DNA of 64,000 nt from Heliocidaris tuberculata (GCA_025618425.1 CM046837.1:22964488-23028487); one strand, 5' to 3'; numbered from the stretch's first letter, positions 50,703 to 61,815 are shown. Numbers and translations: made by a program. Notes: generated by a model from the letters alone, not told the origin.

Positions 50703-51148
50703 CGTATCCGGACAACTACCCCCTGGACAATTACCCCCCGGACAACCACCCCCCGGAAAACCACCCCCTGGACGACTACCCCCCTAGGACAACTACCCCC
50801 CAGGACAACTACCCCCTAGGACATCTACCCCCCAGGACAACTACCCCCCAGGACAACTACCCCCCAGGACAACTACCCCCTAGGACAATTACCCCCCGAA
50901 CAACTACCCCCTGGACAGCTACCCCCGGAAAAATTGTCCTGGGGGTAATTGTCCTGGGGGGTAGTTGTCCTGGGGGGTAGTTGTCCTGGGGGGTAATTGT
51001 CCTAGGGGGTAGTTGTCCTGGGGGTAGTTGTCCTGGGGGGTAGTTGTCCTGGGGGGTAGATGTCCTAGAGGGGTAGTCGTCCAGGGGGTGGTTTTCCGGG
51101 GGTAGTTGTCCGGGGGGTAGTTGTCTAGGGGGTAGTTGTCCTAGAATC
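50703..51148. mobile_element. foldback element of 16-bp repeats, 9-bp target duplication
   Basis: The left half consists of direct repeats AGGACAACTACCCCCC and variants. The right half (from about 50935) is the reverse complement, GGGGGGTAGTTGTCCT units. The arms meet at GAAAAATTGTCC with little loop. Flanked by GACGAAAAC at 50694-50702 and 51149-51157. Long inverted repeats made of short tandem units resemble Drosophila FB and, as I recall, sea urchin TU elements. No transposase inside. It is nested in LTR element 1. Confidence 0.85.
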
Positions 51149-51321
51149 GACGAAAACAAAGATGAGCAGGGTAACCGAAGACAGCGAAGATATAAATAAG
51201 CAGGAACAGTTCATCAAAGTAACATTTTGTCAAAAGTATATAATCGGCATCAGCAGAAAAGTTAGCAATATCAGGAAACACAGCAATAATATAATGATAA
51301 CGAGCGGGATGGCGTTGAACC

Positions 51322-51339
51322 GCTTTACGCTGCCACCAG
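51322..51339 (-). promoter_or_regulatory. primer-binding site of LTR element 1
   Basis: Read on the minus strand, the base after the LTR end starts CTGGTGGCAGCGTAAAGC. The TGGTGGCAGCG opening is common among Ty3/Gypsy elements. The matching tRNA was not determined. Confidence 0.6.
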
Positions 51340-51841
51340 TGTAACACTCTCACTAATTTAGTATTATGCGAGGATGAGGAGCGTGGAAGGAGAGTGCTAA
51401 CGATTTTAGATCACACAGAAGATTCACAGAACACAAGATATACAGTTCAAGATGGTTCTCTTTATTAAGGAATGATGATTTAGCAATACAGTATAAAGGC
51501 AGCTCTTTGAACTCCTATGGTTATGCCATCAATGGGCAGGAGTATACTAAGTCCACACCCGATGGTGGGACTGAGAAGAAGAACACATATTTCTTACTTT
51601 CAAAACTATATATACTCGCTTGGTCAAAATCAGGATTGGGTGACTAATAGTGTTTCTTAGAAAGGGGGAACAAAGAGTATGTGTCCGAAGATGAAGGACC
51701 ACCAGTTATTCATAAACAATCCTTGAGTGTGTGTGTCCGAAGATGAAGGACCACCAAATTCCAGTAGGTGATTAACCTTCTGAGAGGGTGAGGAGTGGGG
51801 TAGACATACTTATGATTATGATACAATTTTTCCCTCTTACA
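51340..51841 (-). repeat. LTR of element 1 (5' LTR in element sense)
   Basis: 502 bp, same order of landmarks as its partner: TATA-like run at plus 51606-51615 and AATAAA complement at plus 51461-51466. Lacks 4 bp near 51502 present in the other LTR. Confidence 0.92.
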
Positions 51842-52202
51842 ATACTATTGTTAGCAATCTGAATTTACTGGTTATTTAGCATAATAGATGAAGGAACTCA
51901 AATAAAACACGGCATACAGCTAATTAATGTTGCAAGTCAAAGTAAATAATCACTGTATAGTATATGACACGCCAAGCCGGAAAATATTATTGTATTCAAC
52001 AAAGAAATATATATTCGACAAAATTAATTTGTATCCAAAGAAATGGAAAATATATATTCAGTAAAATCTAATTTCAAAGTTTTGTTTTAGATACATTTTT
52101 TTCAGTATGTATTTGCCTGGTAAACTTTACACAATGGAAAAATTTTAAAAATGTTCAAAATAAAATAATTTATGTGCAATTCTAGAATTATATCAAATGT
52201 AA

Positions 52203-52670
52203 AAAAAAGTAAAAAAAAAAGAAATACATAAGTAAAAAAGGGGAAACAGAGAGAAGAAAAAAGAAATGTATGTTAATGAAAAAAGGAAGACAGAGAGAAG
52301 AAAAACAAAGAAATAAATAAGAAAAAAAGAGAAGAAAAACAAAGACGTACATAAGGAAAAAAGGAAGACAGAGAGATGAAAAACAAAGAAATACATAAAC
52401 AAAAGAAGATAGAAGAAAAACAAAGAAATACATTAAGAAATCAAAATAATATAGAGAGAAGAAAAGAAAAGAAATACATAAAGAACTAAAAAGAAGACAG
52501 AAGAAAAACAAAGAAATACATAAAGAAAAAAGACAGAGAAGAAAAACAAAGAAATACATAAGAAAAAAGACAGAAGAAAAACAAAGAAATACATAAGAAA
52601 AAGAAGACAAGAAAGAAGAAAAAACAAAGAAATTCATCAGGAAAGAATTAAGATAGAGAGAAGGGAAAAA
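52203..52670. repeat. purine-rich minisatellite (AGAAGAAAAACAAAGAAATACATAAG)
   Basis: About 15 irregular units of about 26-40 bp carrying AGAAAAACAAAGAAATACAT. The opposite strand is therefore open in all three frames as Phe/Leu/Ser/Tyr-rich nonsense. Confidence 0.9.
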
Positions 52671-52774
52671 AAGAAATACTATAGTACTGCTGCCACGCCA
52701 GCTTTAATTGTTTGTCATCACTCACAGTCACGTGAATATTGGACAAACGACGACAGTCATTACATCTATCAGGC

Positions 52775-53065
52775 GCAGGGGCGGATCTAGCTTTTTTCCA
52801 AGGGGGGGGTTTGAGGGGCTGAGCTGGGTATTGCGAGGGAGCGTAGCGACCGAGCCCGAGCGAGCGAAGCGAGCGAGGGGGGAGGGTGTGGGAGGGGGGA
52901 TATCCCCCTCCCACAGTAGGGAGATTTTTCATTTTTAGGGTTGCCAGCTTGCGATTTTAAGCATACTTGCATGCTCTATATTTTTTCTCTTTTTTGCCCA
53001 AATAATTGGGGGGGGGGGGACTACAGCCCCATCCCCGCCCCCCCCCCCCCCCCCGGCCCTGGCTC
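52775..53065. repeat. G/C-tract elements with CGGATCTAG-type edge
   Basis: CAGGGGCGGATCTAGC at 52775 resembles the hAT-like MITE end. A stretch rich in GAGCGNAGCGA repeats (about 52838-52876) follows, then G and C tracts (53008-53018 and 53039-53054). Confidence 0.5.
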
Positions 53066-53229
53066 CGCGGTCCCTGGGTTTGTCCCAACGGCGATGCAGA
53101 GGCGCGAAACGGCGATGTCTGTGAGCGTCGCGCCGATATTTTGTTTGTTTGTTTGGTGTTTTTTTTTGCTATTTGAACCCCTGTAAGTGATGTTTTCCTG
53201 GCATCTACTAACGCAATGGAGACCATAAA

Positions 53230-54160
53230 AAGCAGTCCATAATAACGTCTTTTTAGATCAAGTAACAGTTTAATACACAGTTATATCCAGAGTTATCGTG
53301 TGTTTGGTTATCAACTTAATAAGTTACCAGATGAGTTGAATAATATTATATCTTCTCACAATATTTGCACTTAAATTTTCCTCTCCAGTGTGTGTTATTT
53401 CTTTTTGGTCTAATTCTAACCACATGTTTAAAAGTCAAGATACTAAAGAAAAGTAACTGGGAATATAAGAAAGATTCGTGATAAAAAGGTAGATTTATGA
53501 CAGTGTAACATTATGTTGACTTGTATAGTACCACAAATCTTAAATATAGGTAACCTCTATGATGTAAATGATTATACTGGCCATGCCAGTGAAGTAGAAA
53601 TTAAAATTAAGTTCAACTAAATGTTGCTTATTCAGCCAATTGAAGGTCACGATGTAACTTTCGTGATGTAACCGTAAACGTAAGTTATCATATGGTGGTG
53701 GATCCAGTGTCCGAACACTTTTCAGAAAATCAACGATAGCAAATAAAATATCAAACGAATATCTGTCAAACTTACATAATGAATGCTCAAAGTCCTACAG
53801 AAAAAGAAGTTGATGGAATTTTAAAAAGACAACGTAGATTTAATACGATATTCCCTTCCGAGTGAACCCCTTCCAAACGACGCGGCGTTTTGGTCCCTTG
53901 AAAAAGGTACTGTATTTCCGAACGTGTGAAACCTATGGGAAAAAGACACAACCTCTGTTTCAATAGTGTGGTTTTCATATGCGTAATCCCACGCGTATGA
54001 AAACCCATTTTAGGCGCTTAACTCTACACGTTCGGTAATACAATCTGTTCGGAATTACAATCCTTGACTATACATACGTAAAAAATGTGTGTAGGATATA
54101 CGTAACAACTATCCAAATTGGTAGCAAACTTAAATTTACACTATATATATGTGCTTCTGG
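53230..54160. other. intergenic stretch, no gene seen
   Basis: AT-rich with nothing recognisable. A weak inverted pair ATATGCGTAATCCCACGCGTATG is at about 53978-54000. Confidence 0.45.
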
Positions 54161-54574
54161 GTGAGCTTAGCAATCATTTTTAAGGCGTTTTCCTATGCAC
54201 ATTAAATGTTTACTTGGCAGCCCAAGGGGGGGGGGGGGGTTTAAACCCCCTAACCCCCCCCCCCCCCATAGATCCGCCACTGAGGCGTTCTTTTCAGCAT
54301 GTTCAGCTGCTTGCAAAAGATTAATTATTATTTTGATTGATTTATAGCAAAACGCCATGGTAAAAAAAAATTACGCGAGGATAGATTGATCAAGTATAAA
54401 TTTGTCTTTAAAAGTATCGTATTTTGCAGCCGTCCCTGTGAATTAAGATTGAGAACGCATCTTGGAATCGTTCATGCCTTCTCCTCAGTGTGGCCAGCGA
54501 AAAAAATACTATTCTGCTTGGGAGCAGTGAAAATTCTGCTAAATCAAAAATTTTACTGCTAAATCAAAATTTTA

Positions 54575-54742
54575 CTCGAAAGTTCTCTGACAAGCAAAAA
54601 AAAAAAAGGTTATCAGCATTTTGGGGGGTGTATTTTTACCGGAAAATTCTCTGACAAGCAAAAAAAAAAAAAAGGTTATCAGCATTTTTGGGGTGTATTT
54701 GTACTGGAAAATTCTCTGACAAGCAAAAAAAAAAAAACACCA
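54575..54742. repeat. three tandem copies of a 63-bp unit
   Basis: GAAAATTCTCTGACAAGCAAA, an A tract, GGTTATCAGCATTTTTGGGG and TGTATTTGTACTG repeat three times; the last copy is truncated after the A tract. The TTCTCTGACAAGCA block also occurs, inverted, inside the MITE at 42270-42651 (TGCTTGTCAGAGAA). Confidence 0.85.
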
Positions 54743-55017
54743 GAATTATGCTAAACTTCTGCTAAATTTTGTCAAATTATGCCTAGCATAATGCCAGATG
54801 CTAAAGCGGTCAAAATTCTGCCAGAAAGCAGAATTCTGCCAACTCTGGCAACCTTGCTTCTCCTTTCACATAGGGTTTGCGTGCAAATTCTCTTGCACAG
54901 TGGAGCGCGGAGAGTGATCTCCTGGTAATCGATTAACTATTTTGACGTCAATTTATTATACGGGTTTGCGTTATAACGGTTTTGCGTGAATTGACTACAC
55001 TGTTGGCTATCATGTCG

Positions 55018-55580
55018 TTCCACAACTCTCTGAAAGTTCAGCCCGAACACTTCAGTTATTTCTCTTCATATTTCAAATGTGAGGGCATTTGAAGAGCAAT
55101 CCTTTTTCAGAGGACATTGTCTTTCCAAACTGGCATGAAAGGAATGACAAAGCTCACAATTTTTTTTTTTTTTTAACTTTCCCAGAACTCAACCTTCTCT
55201 TCAAAGAAAAAGTTGCGTTCTGGACATGCGAATATATCTTTGGGGAAAAAACTGTCTGAAAGCAATTGGGAAAGGTTGATCATGTCTACATAAGAATTGG
55301 TGTAGGTTTTGGAACAAATCAAAATGAAAAGAAATTGACACAATCTCACTGAAAAGAATGTACTGCACATGACTGTGCACACATGTTCCATGAATGTTCG
55401 GCCCGAACACTTCAGCTATTTCTTGTCATATCTCAAATACGAGGGCACTTGAAGAGCAGACCTTTCAGGGGATATTTCTACTATGATTTTGTTCCAAACC
55501 GACGTAAAAGGAATGAGAAAGCTCACAAATTATTTATCACCTTTCCCAGAACTTAACCTTCTCTTTCAGGTAGAAGGAAA
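55018..55580. repeat. direct duplication of a block of about 190 bp
   Basis: CCCGAACACTTCAG(T/C)TATTTCT, then GAGGGCA(T/C)TTGAAGAGCA, AGGAATGA(C/G)AAAGCTCACA and CTTTCCCAGAACT(C/T)AACCTTC, occurs at 55018-55200 and again at 55395-55568. It lies just left of the palindromic element that hosts LTR element 2. Confidence 0.85.
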
Positions 55581-55948
55581 ATGTGATTACATTTAGTGTG
55601 AACATACTCATGAAATTAAAGGAAACCAAAACCCAAGGAGAGAATAAATGTTATTGGAAAGTGAGAATTCAGAGAAGCACTTTACAAAAAGTTTCATTAA
55701 AATTGGTTAAAAAATGAGAGAGTTATGGAAGTTTGAAAAGTCTCGTTTTACTTTCTATGGGGATCCTCAAATTGGCAAAATTGCTTCAAAATGGCTGATT
55801 TTGTGAACAACTCTCCATTGGTTTTGTACACAGATTTTCAGATTTTCCCCATTATCTTTCAAGGTGCAGTTAATCTCCTTCTGAGCTCAACATATATAAT
55901 GGGAAATGTATTTTACACCACATATGTCGAGTTCAGGAGGAGACAAGG

Positions 55949-56615
55949 TGTAGCAACTCCACTCATCATTTGTTTATATTTGGACTGATCAAAGCATGAT
56001 CATAGTTTGTTTATTTGGATCAGCTGGTTAAAGTTCATTCAACTGCTCACTCCGCACTGGACAATACCAAAGACATTCTTCTTATTCAACTCCTGCACTC
56101 AGCATTCATCTTTTGTTCTACACTACACCAGGCAAGGCACTCTACACATGTTCTGCATTCTTCATTTCTTCACTCCCATATAATAGAACTTGTTTTTGTT
56201 GCCTGGATACAAACCATCCAATGACATGAATTTACTGAGCACATGGTTTTTCAGCTCTTCACTTAGTAGAAAGTTTTCATCTAGAGAACACGTTCTTTTC
56301 TACTGAGTCACAAGCACAACCCAGGACTACCAACATTTGGACATCGCATATTCATATTTACTTATCCATTTTATCTGGCAAGCAGCAGATTTGACTCTTA
56401 TTTCATCTACAGCAATCCATTCTCTTTTTGCTTGTGCTGGCCACGGGGCCAGTGCAATATATATAAATAGAGCTCTTTCGCGATCGCGAACAATTCAGGA
56501 TTTTTGGTTTCGCCAACTCTTGCCCAGAACTATTACTGATACTTCACATTATTGGATTACTGACCAGAAGGAACATCATTGGTGAGTAGGAAACCACAAC
56601 TAACTATTTCCTACA
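55949..56615 (+). repeat. 5' LTR of element 2
   Basis: TGTAG...CTACA ends. A TATA box TATATATAAATAG lies at 56458-56470, followed at 56477-56490 by the perfect 14-bp palindrome TTCGCGATCGCGAA, which is identical in the 3' LTR and may mark a core promoter or factor site. Confidence 0.95.
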
Positions 56616-56616
56616 T

Positions 56617-56634
56617 TGGTGACCCCGACGTGAT
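56617..56634 (+). promoter_or_regulatory. primer-binding site of LTR element 2
   Basis: TGGTGACCCCGACGTGAT, one base after the LTR end. The TGG start matches tRNA 3' CCA pairing. The tRNA was not identified. Confidence 0.75.
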
Positions 56635-56730
56635 CGTCGTTCCTTCATTTTATATCTTCAGTGTATGGTTGCCATTCAGCGACTCCATAGTTTCTAGATC
56701 TGCATATTTGCATTCTTTTTTCACATCACG

Positions 56731-57634
56731 ATGCCGAAAGGAGGGGAGCCGTCCCCCGCTGATCCTACACCTAGTCCTCCTACAGTAGTAGCTAGAGCAG
56801 TCAGCCTCAAGCTTCCCCCTTTTTGGCCCAACGATCCTGCACTCTGGTTCGCCCAGGTAGAGGCCCAGTTTTTGACGCGTGGTATCACTGCTGAGGACAC
56901 GAAATTCGCGTATGTCATAGGCTCTTTGCAGCCAGAAGTAGCTCAGGAGGTCCGGGATTTTTTTTTTTATTTCTCCTTCCGAAAAGGATCGTTTTTCGTC
57001 ACTCAAGGCGGAATTAATCAAGCGTACTTCTGTTTCAGAGCAGCATATACTGAATCAGCTGTTAATTTCTGAGGAGTTAGGAGACCGCAAGCCCACCCAG
57101 TTTTTGAGAAGGATGCACCAGCTTTTGGGTGACACAACACTGAATGACAACATCCTCAAACAACTTTTCCTACAGCGTCTCCCTCGTAATGCCCAGCTCA
57201 TACTAGCTTCAACCAGTGACTCTGTATCTATTGAACATCTTGCCAGCATAGCAGATAAGATAGTGGAGGTAGCTTCACCATCATCTTCACTTGTAGCTGC
57301 TACCCAGTCTGCTAGTGCCAGGCCTTCACAACAACCAACTCCCACCACCAACACTGATGAGGTTCAGCGTTTGTCGGCACAGGTCGCACAGCTTACCGTT
57401 CAAGTGCAATCATTGACTTATTCACTACAAGATCGGCGTAGTCGCAGTAGGCGTAGAGATGACACTTCTTCAAGTCGACGCCCTTCCCAGTCAAAGAGTC
57501 CACGCCGGCAGCAGCAGCACGCTAGCAGTGAATGCTGGTACCATTGGAGGTACGGCGACAAGGCACGCAAGTGTGTGAGTCCCTGTTCAGTGAGCCGCCG
57601 ACACCCTTCGGGAAACGAGGCAGCCAGGGAATAG
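56731..57634 (+). CDS. gag: gag of LTR element 2 (one frame break)
   Basis: ATG at 56731. The capsid-like region includes [20 protein letters not shown] and [18 protein letters not shown]. At the T tract 56958-56968 the frame shifts by one; the continuation runs in another frame through [14 protein letters not shown] and [12 protein letters not shown] to 57634. The C-terminus has an Arg/Ser-rich stretch and the knuckle [14 protein letters not shown]. The T-tract break is the kind a homopolymer miscount makes. The gag frame and the protease frame overlap over about 57530-57634 in a -1 relation. Confidence 0.8.
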
Positions 57635-57933
57635 GGGCGACTACTTCCTTTGGCACTCAACATCCTAGTCGCCTTTTCTTCATTTATGACAAGGATAGTG
57701 GCACGAAATTTCTAGTTGACACAGGGGCAGAAGTCAGTGTAATCCCACCAACAGCCCAAGATAGACGACAGCGTTCCAAGTCGAACATTCTTCTCCAGGC
57801 TGTTAACCAGTCTCCAATCACTACCTTTGGGGAACGCTCACTCACTTTAGACCTCGGACTACGCACGGAACATTTCGCTGGATTTTTGTCATTGCAGATA
57901 TCCAGACACCTATCATTGGAGCAGATCTTTTAG
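57532..57933 (+). CDS. pol: protease region of LTR element 2 pol
   Basis: The frame overlaps the gag end and carries [20 protein letters not shown], the retropepsin active-site loop. A second break near 57870-57880 moves the rest of the protease (the [14 protein letters not shown] segment, readable at about 57906-57950) into the frame used by the RT. Confidence 0.8.
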   Translation: MLVPLEVRRQGTQVCESLFSEPPTPFGKRGSQGIGATTSFGTQHPSRLFFIYDKDSGTKFLVDTGAEVSVIPPTAQDRRQRSKSNILLQAVNQSPITTFGERSLTLDLGLRTEHFAGFLSLQISRHLSLEQIF

Positions 57934-60620
57934 ATGAATTTGGTCTCCTTGTTGACATCAAACACAGGAAATTACTGGATTCAACTACCAATCTCTCCAT
58001 CACAGGTATTTATGCTCCTCCTAATGTCTGCACAGTCAGTCCGATGTTCGCTACCCCATCTGGCAGTGAGAGCTACACCTCCATCTTGAGCGATTATCCA
58101 GAGATCACTCGCCCAGATTATCATCCCAAGGCAGTGAAACATTCTGTTACTCACCATATTGAGACTACAGGAGCACCTGTTTTCTGTCGACCTCGTCGTT
58201 TGGCTGCTGACCGACAAGCCATCGCCCGCTCTGAATTCCAGCATATGCAAGATTTGGGTATCATCCGTCCTTCCAGTAGCAACTGGGCTTCACCTCTCCA
58301 TATGGTACCTAAGTCAACACCAGGTGACTGGCGCCCTTGTGGAGATTATCGTGCCCTTAACACCCACACTGTGCCGGATCGTTATCCAGTACCACATATT
58401 CAAGATTTCTCAGCAACTCTAAGTGGCAAGACAATATTCTCCAAAATCGACCTAGTCAAGGCATACCACCAGATACCAGTGGAACCAGCAGACATTCCAA
58501 AAACTGCTATCACAACACCTTTTGGCCTGTACGAGTTTGTGCGCATGCCATTTGGCCTCAGGAATGCAGCACAAACTTTTCAGCGACTGATGGATGAGAT
58601 CGTGAGAGGACTTCCTTTCGTCTTTGTATACATCGATGACGTTTTGGTCGCCAGTTCATCAGTAGACGAACACGAACATCACCTCCGTCTCCTCTTCGAC
58701 CGATTTCGAGACTATGGCATTGTTATCAATCCTGCTAAGTGTCAGTTCGGAGTGTCATCACTCACCTTCTTAGGACACACAGTGGATGCACTTGGAATAT
58801 GCCCTCTCGAGGACAACGTCACCAAGATCCGAGAATTCAAGGCCCCTACATCACTACGCAAACTGAGGGAATTCCTTGGCCTTGTCAATTTCTATAGACG
58901 TTTTATCCCTCATTGCGCGGATCTACTCCAACCTTTGACCGACATTCTGAAGAACCAGACACGCAAGAACCAGCCAATTTCACTGGATGACACAGCTTGT
59001 GCTGCATTTGACAAGGTGAAAGAGTTACTGGCTGATTCTACCCTTCTAGTTCATAAGCAACTTGATGCACCATTGTCTTTGATTGTCGACGCCTCTGATG
59101 TTGGTGTAGGTGGAGTAGTGCAACAACACGTCAACAACCAGTGGCAACCTCTTGCATTTTTTTCGAAACGCTTGCAACCTGCCGAGATGAAATACAGTAC
59201 ATTTTCACGGGAACTCTTAGCTGCATATCTTGGTGTTAAGCACTTTCATCATATCTTAGAAGGTCGCCACTTCACTATCTTCACCGACCACAAGCCTTTG
59301 GTCTATGCACTGCACTCCAAGCCTGATCGTCACTCACCTCGTGATATTCGACACCTGGACTACATTTCGCAGTTCACCAGTGACATTCAGCACCTGAAGG
59401 GAGCCAACAACTCAGCAGCAGATGCTTTATCCCGTCTCTATGTCAACAGTCTTCACGCATCATTGAACATTGACCTTGAGCAGATTGCCCTCGACCAAGA
59501 AGACGATGAGGATTGGAATGACATACATCAGCTTCCGTCACTGTCATTCAAGCATGTTCCTCTTCCTTCTTCTAACAGTCAGATATGGTGTGATACCTCA
59601 ACAGGACATGAGCGCCCTTTCGTCCCAGCGCAGCATCGCCGTGCTGTCTTCGATAGTCTACACAACATGTCACACCCTGGTATTGCAGCATCTAGGAAAC
59701 TGATCAATTCTCGATTTGTATGGCCTGGCATGAATAAGGACATTGGACAATGGGTTCGCTGCTGCATCCTTTGTCAGAAGGATAAGGTCCACCGACACGT
59801 AAAGGCTCCGTTAGGTACTTTTTCCTCACCTGACTCAAGATTTGATCATATTCATATTGATCTAGTTGGACCCCTTCCTCCTTCTTCAGGTTTCACCTAC
59901 TTGTTGACATGCGTTGACCGTTTTAGTAGGTGGGCAGACGCCATCCCCATTCAGAACATCACAGCTGAGACAGTCGCCAAAGCTCTTGTCCAGAACTGGA
60001 TCTCTCGTCATGGTGTTCCCTCTACAATCACTACAGACAGAGGAAGCCACTTTGAGTCCAACCTCTTCTCTCAATTGACCACACTCTTAGGATCCAGCCG
60101 CACTCGAACAACAGCTTATCACCCTTCATCCAATGGCGTAGTTGAACGATTTCATCGCCAGTTGAAAGCTGCATTGAAAGCCCATGGAGCCGCAGACAAA
60201 TGGTCTGAATACCTCCCTGTAGTTCTTCTAGGAATTCGCTCCACGGTAAAGGAAGACTTGGGTTGCACATCAGCAGAAATTGTGTATGGGACCACACTGA
60301 AGTTGCCTGGACAGATGGTTAAGCCAACACATCCTACTTCAGTACCCGATGTTAGCAATTATGTACACAGACTTCATGAGTACATGAACCAGTTATCGCC
60401 AGCAAAGACTCGCAAGCAGAATGTATCTTCGTCTGTGCCAGCTGTTCTTGATTCATGTGCCTATGTATTTGTTCGCTGTGACGCTGTCAAACAATCACTG
60501 CAGCCGCCATACACCGGTCCATTTAAGGTTGTCAAGAGAACTGCAAAGTATTTCATTCTCAATATACGAGGCAAGAATGAAACTATCAGCATTGACAGAC
60601 TCAAACCTGCATATATTTAG
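57882..60620 (+). CDS. pol: reverse transcriptase, RNase H and integrase of LTR element 2 pol
   Basis: The first ATG is at 58044, but the frame is open and homologous from about 57882, so the natural product is a processed polyprotein. Residues are numbered from 58044. RT is about 70-260, with VYIDDVL at 195-201. RNase H is about 345-470, with DASDVGVGG and [10 protein letters not shown]. The integrase zinc finger HNMSHPG...CILCQKD is about 535-580. Its catalytic core is at IDLVG, TDRGSHF and VVERFH, with exactly 35 residues between the second Asp and the Glu. A GPF module ([12 protein letters not shown]) ends it. The stop at 60618-60620 appears premature: an extra two bases just before it cut off a Pro/Arg-rich tail readable in another frame to TGA at 60797-60799. 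Confidence 0.93.
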   Translation: MFVIADIQTPIIGADLLDEFGLLVDIKHRKLLDSTTNLSITGIYAPPNVCTVSPMFATPSGSESYTSILSDYPEITRPDYHPKAVKHSVTHHIETTGAPVFCRPRRLAADRQAIARSEFQHMQDLGIIRPSSSNWASPLHMVPKSTPGDWRPCGDYRALNTHTVPDRYPVPHIQDFSATLSGKTIFSKIDLVKAYHQIPVEPADIPKTAITTPFGLYEFVRMPFGLRNAAQTFQRLMDEIVRGLPFVFVYIDDVLVASSSVDEHEHHLRLLFDRFRDYGIVINPAKCQFGVSSLTFLGHTVDALGICPLEDNVTKIREFKAPTSLRKLREFLGLVNFYRRFIPHCADLLQPLTDILKNQTRKNQPISLDDTACAAFDKVKELLADSTLLVHKQLDAPLSLIVDASDVGVGGVVQQHVNNQWQPLAFFSKRLQPAEMKYSTFSRELLAAYLGVKHFHHILEGRHFTIFTDHKPLVYALHSKPDRHSPRDIRHLDYISQFTSDIQHLKGANNSAADALSRLYVNSLHASLNIDLEQIALDQEDDEDWNDIHQLPSLSFKHVPLPSSNSQIWCDTSTGHERPFVPAQHRRAVFDSLHNMSHPGIAASRKLINSRFVWPGMNKDIGQWVRCCILCQKDKVHRHVKAPLGTFSSPDSRFDHIHIDLVGPLPPSSGFTYLLTCVDRFSRWADAIPIQNITAETVAKALVQNWISRHGVPSTITTDRGSHFESNLFSQLTTLLGSSRTRTTAYHPSSNGVVERFHRQLKAALKAHGAADKWSEYLPVVLLGIRSTVKEDLGCTSAEIVYGTTLKLPGQMVKPTHPTSVPDVSNYVHRLHEYMNQLSPAKTRKQNVSSSVPAVLDSCAYVFVRCDAVKQSLQPPYTGPFKVVKRTAKYFILNIRGKNETISIDRLKPAYI

Positions 60621-60878
60621 ACAGCGATCTAGCAGTACCCACACCACCCATCAGTCGGCGTTCGACACAGACCCCAGCTAGCACTACCAGACATGTGACA
60701 CCACCTCCTCCCACTCATTCTCCAGCTCCAGTGCGGACTACGAGATCAGGACGTCGTGTTCACTGGCCGTCTCGTCTGGCAGATTACTCACCAGGCTGAA
60801 GAGACTTTTTCTTTGATATTATGGAACATTTTCATATTTTCATCGATCAACTTTTCTAAAAAAAAATACTGTTGATCT

Positions 60879-60891
60879 AGGAGGGGGCTAC
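60879..60891 (+). promoter_or_regulatory. polypurine tract of LTR element 2
   Basis: AGGAGGGGGCTAC directly before the 3' LTR, the usual site for plus-strand priming. Confidence 0.8.
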
Positions 60892-61558
60892 TGTAGCAAC
60901 TCCACTCATCATTTGTTTATATTTGGACTGATCAAAGCATGATCATAGTTTGTTTATTTGGATCAGCTGGTTAAAGTTCATTCAACTGCTCACTCCTCAC
61001 TGGACAATACCAAAGACATTCTTCTTATTCAACTCCTGCACTCAGCATTCATCTTTTGTTCTACACTACACCAGGCAAGGCACTCTACACATGTTCTGCA
61101 TTCTTCATTTCTTCACTCCCATATAATAGAACTTGTTTTTGTTGCCTGGATACAAACCATCCAATGACATGAATTTACTGAGCACATGGTTTTTCAGCTC
61201 TTCACTTAGTAGAAAGTTTTCATCTAGAGAACACGTTCTTTTCTACTGAGTCACAAGCACAACCCAGGACTACCAACATTTGGACATCGCATATTCATAT
61301 TTACTTATCCATTTTATCTGGCAAGCAGCAGATTTGACTCTTATTTCATCTACAGTAATCCATTCTCTTTTTGCTTGTGCTGGCCACGGGGCCAGTGCAA
61401 TATATATAAATAGAGCTCTTTCGCGATCGCGAACAATTCAGGATTTTTGGTTTCGCCAACTCTTGCCCAGAACTATTACTGATACTTCACATTATTGGAT
61501 TACTGACCAGAAGGAACATCATTGGTGAGTAGGAAACCACAACTAACTATTTCCTACA
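60892..61558 (+). repeat. 3' LTR of element 2
   Basis: 667 bp. Differs from the 5' LTR at CTCACTCCTCAC (G to T) and CTACAGTAATCC (C to T). Confidence 0.95.
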
Positions 61559-61815
61559 AGGAGCACCCTGAAAGATAATGGGGAAAATCTGAAAATCTGT
61601 GTACAAAACAAATGGGGAGTTGTTCACAAAATCAGCCATTTTGAAGCAATTTTGCCAATTTGAGGATCCCCATAGAAAGTAAAACGAGACTTTTCAAACT
61701 TCCATAACTCTCTCATTTTTTAACCAATTTTAATGAAACTTTTTGTAAAGTGCTTCTCTGAATTTTCACTTTCCAATAACATTGATTCTCTCCTTGGGTT
61801 TTGGTTTCCTTTAAT

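Larger units (their letters stand above)
45452..51841 (-). mobile_element. LTR retrotransposon 1, non-autonomous, minus orientation
   Basis: Bounded by LTRs 45452-45957 and 51340-51841 that differ by about eight substitutions and one 4-bp indel. Flanked by ATAC at 45448-45451 and 51842-51845. Read on the minus strand, the 5' LTR (51841-51340) is followed by CTGGTGGCAGCG, a typical primer-binding-site start. The 3' LTR is preceded by GGAAAGATAGGACGAA, a polypurine-like tract. The only long ORF is 47951-49318. No reverse transcriptase, RNase H or integrase was recognised in the 5.4-kb interior, and the 2 kb next to the 3' LTR has no long ORF. Two later insertions lie inside it. Confidence 0.88.
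55949..61558 (+). mobile_element. LTR retrotransposon 2, Mag-like Ty3/Gypsy, young
   Basis: LTRs 55949-56615 and 60892-61558, each 667 bp and differing by two substitutions by eye. Primer-binding site starts 56617; polypurine tract AGGAGGGGGC at 60879-60888. Order gag, protease, RT, RNase H, integrase is that of Ty3/Gypsy. The gag [14 protein letters not shown] knuckle, protease [10 protein letters not shown] and a GPF module at the pol end are Mag-clade traits as I know them. The frame is broken at three places (T tract 56958-56968, about 57870-57880, about 60612-60620). CAAGG flanks both sides (55944-55948 and 61557-61561). Confidence 0.93.
55615..61815. mobile_element. palindromic foldback element, family P, copy 2 (split by LTR element 2)
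   Basis: Left arm ATTAAAGGAAACCAAAACCC through CAGGAGGAGACAAGG (55615-55948); right arm AGGAGCACCCTGAAAGATAA through GGTTTTGGTTTCCTTTAAT (61559-61815). The arms are reverse complements and match the 9231-9827 copy, where GGAGACAAGCTGCACC shows the intact centre. Confidence 0.85.

Noticed and set aside
50857..51159. 100-codon Pro-rich ORF (PPGQL repeats)
   Set aside because: Arises from the 16-bp units of the foldback element.
52188..52637. 149-codon minus-strand Phe/Leu-rich frame resembling a membrane protein
   Set aside because: It is the antisense of an A/G minisatellite; all three frames are open for the same reason.
56015..56585. Two ORFs repeated at 60958-61528
   Set aside because: They are the two LTR copies of element 2, not genes.
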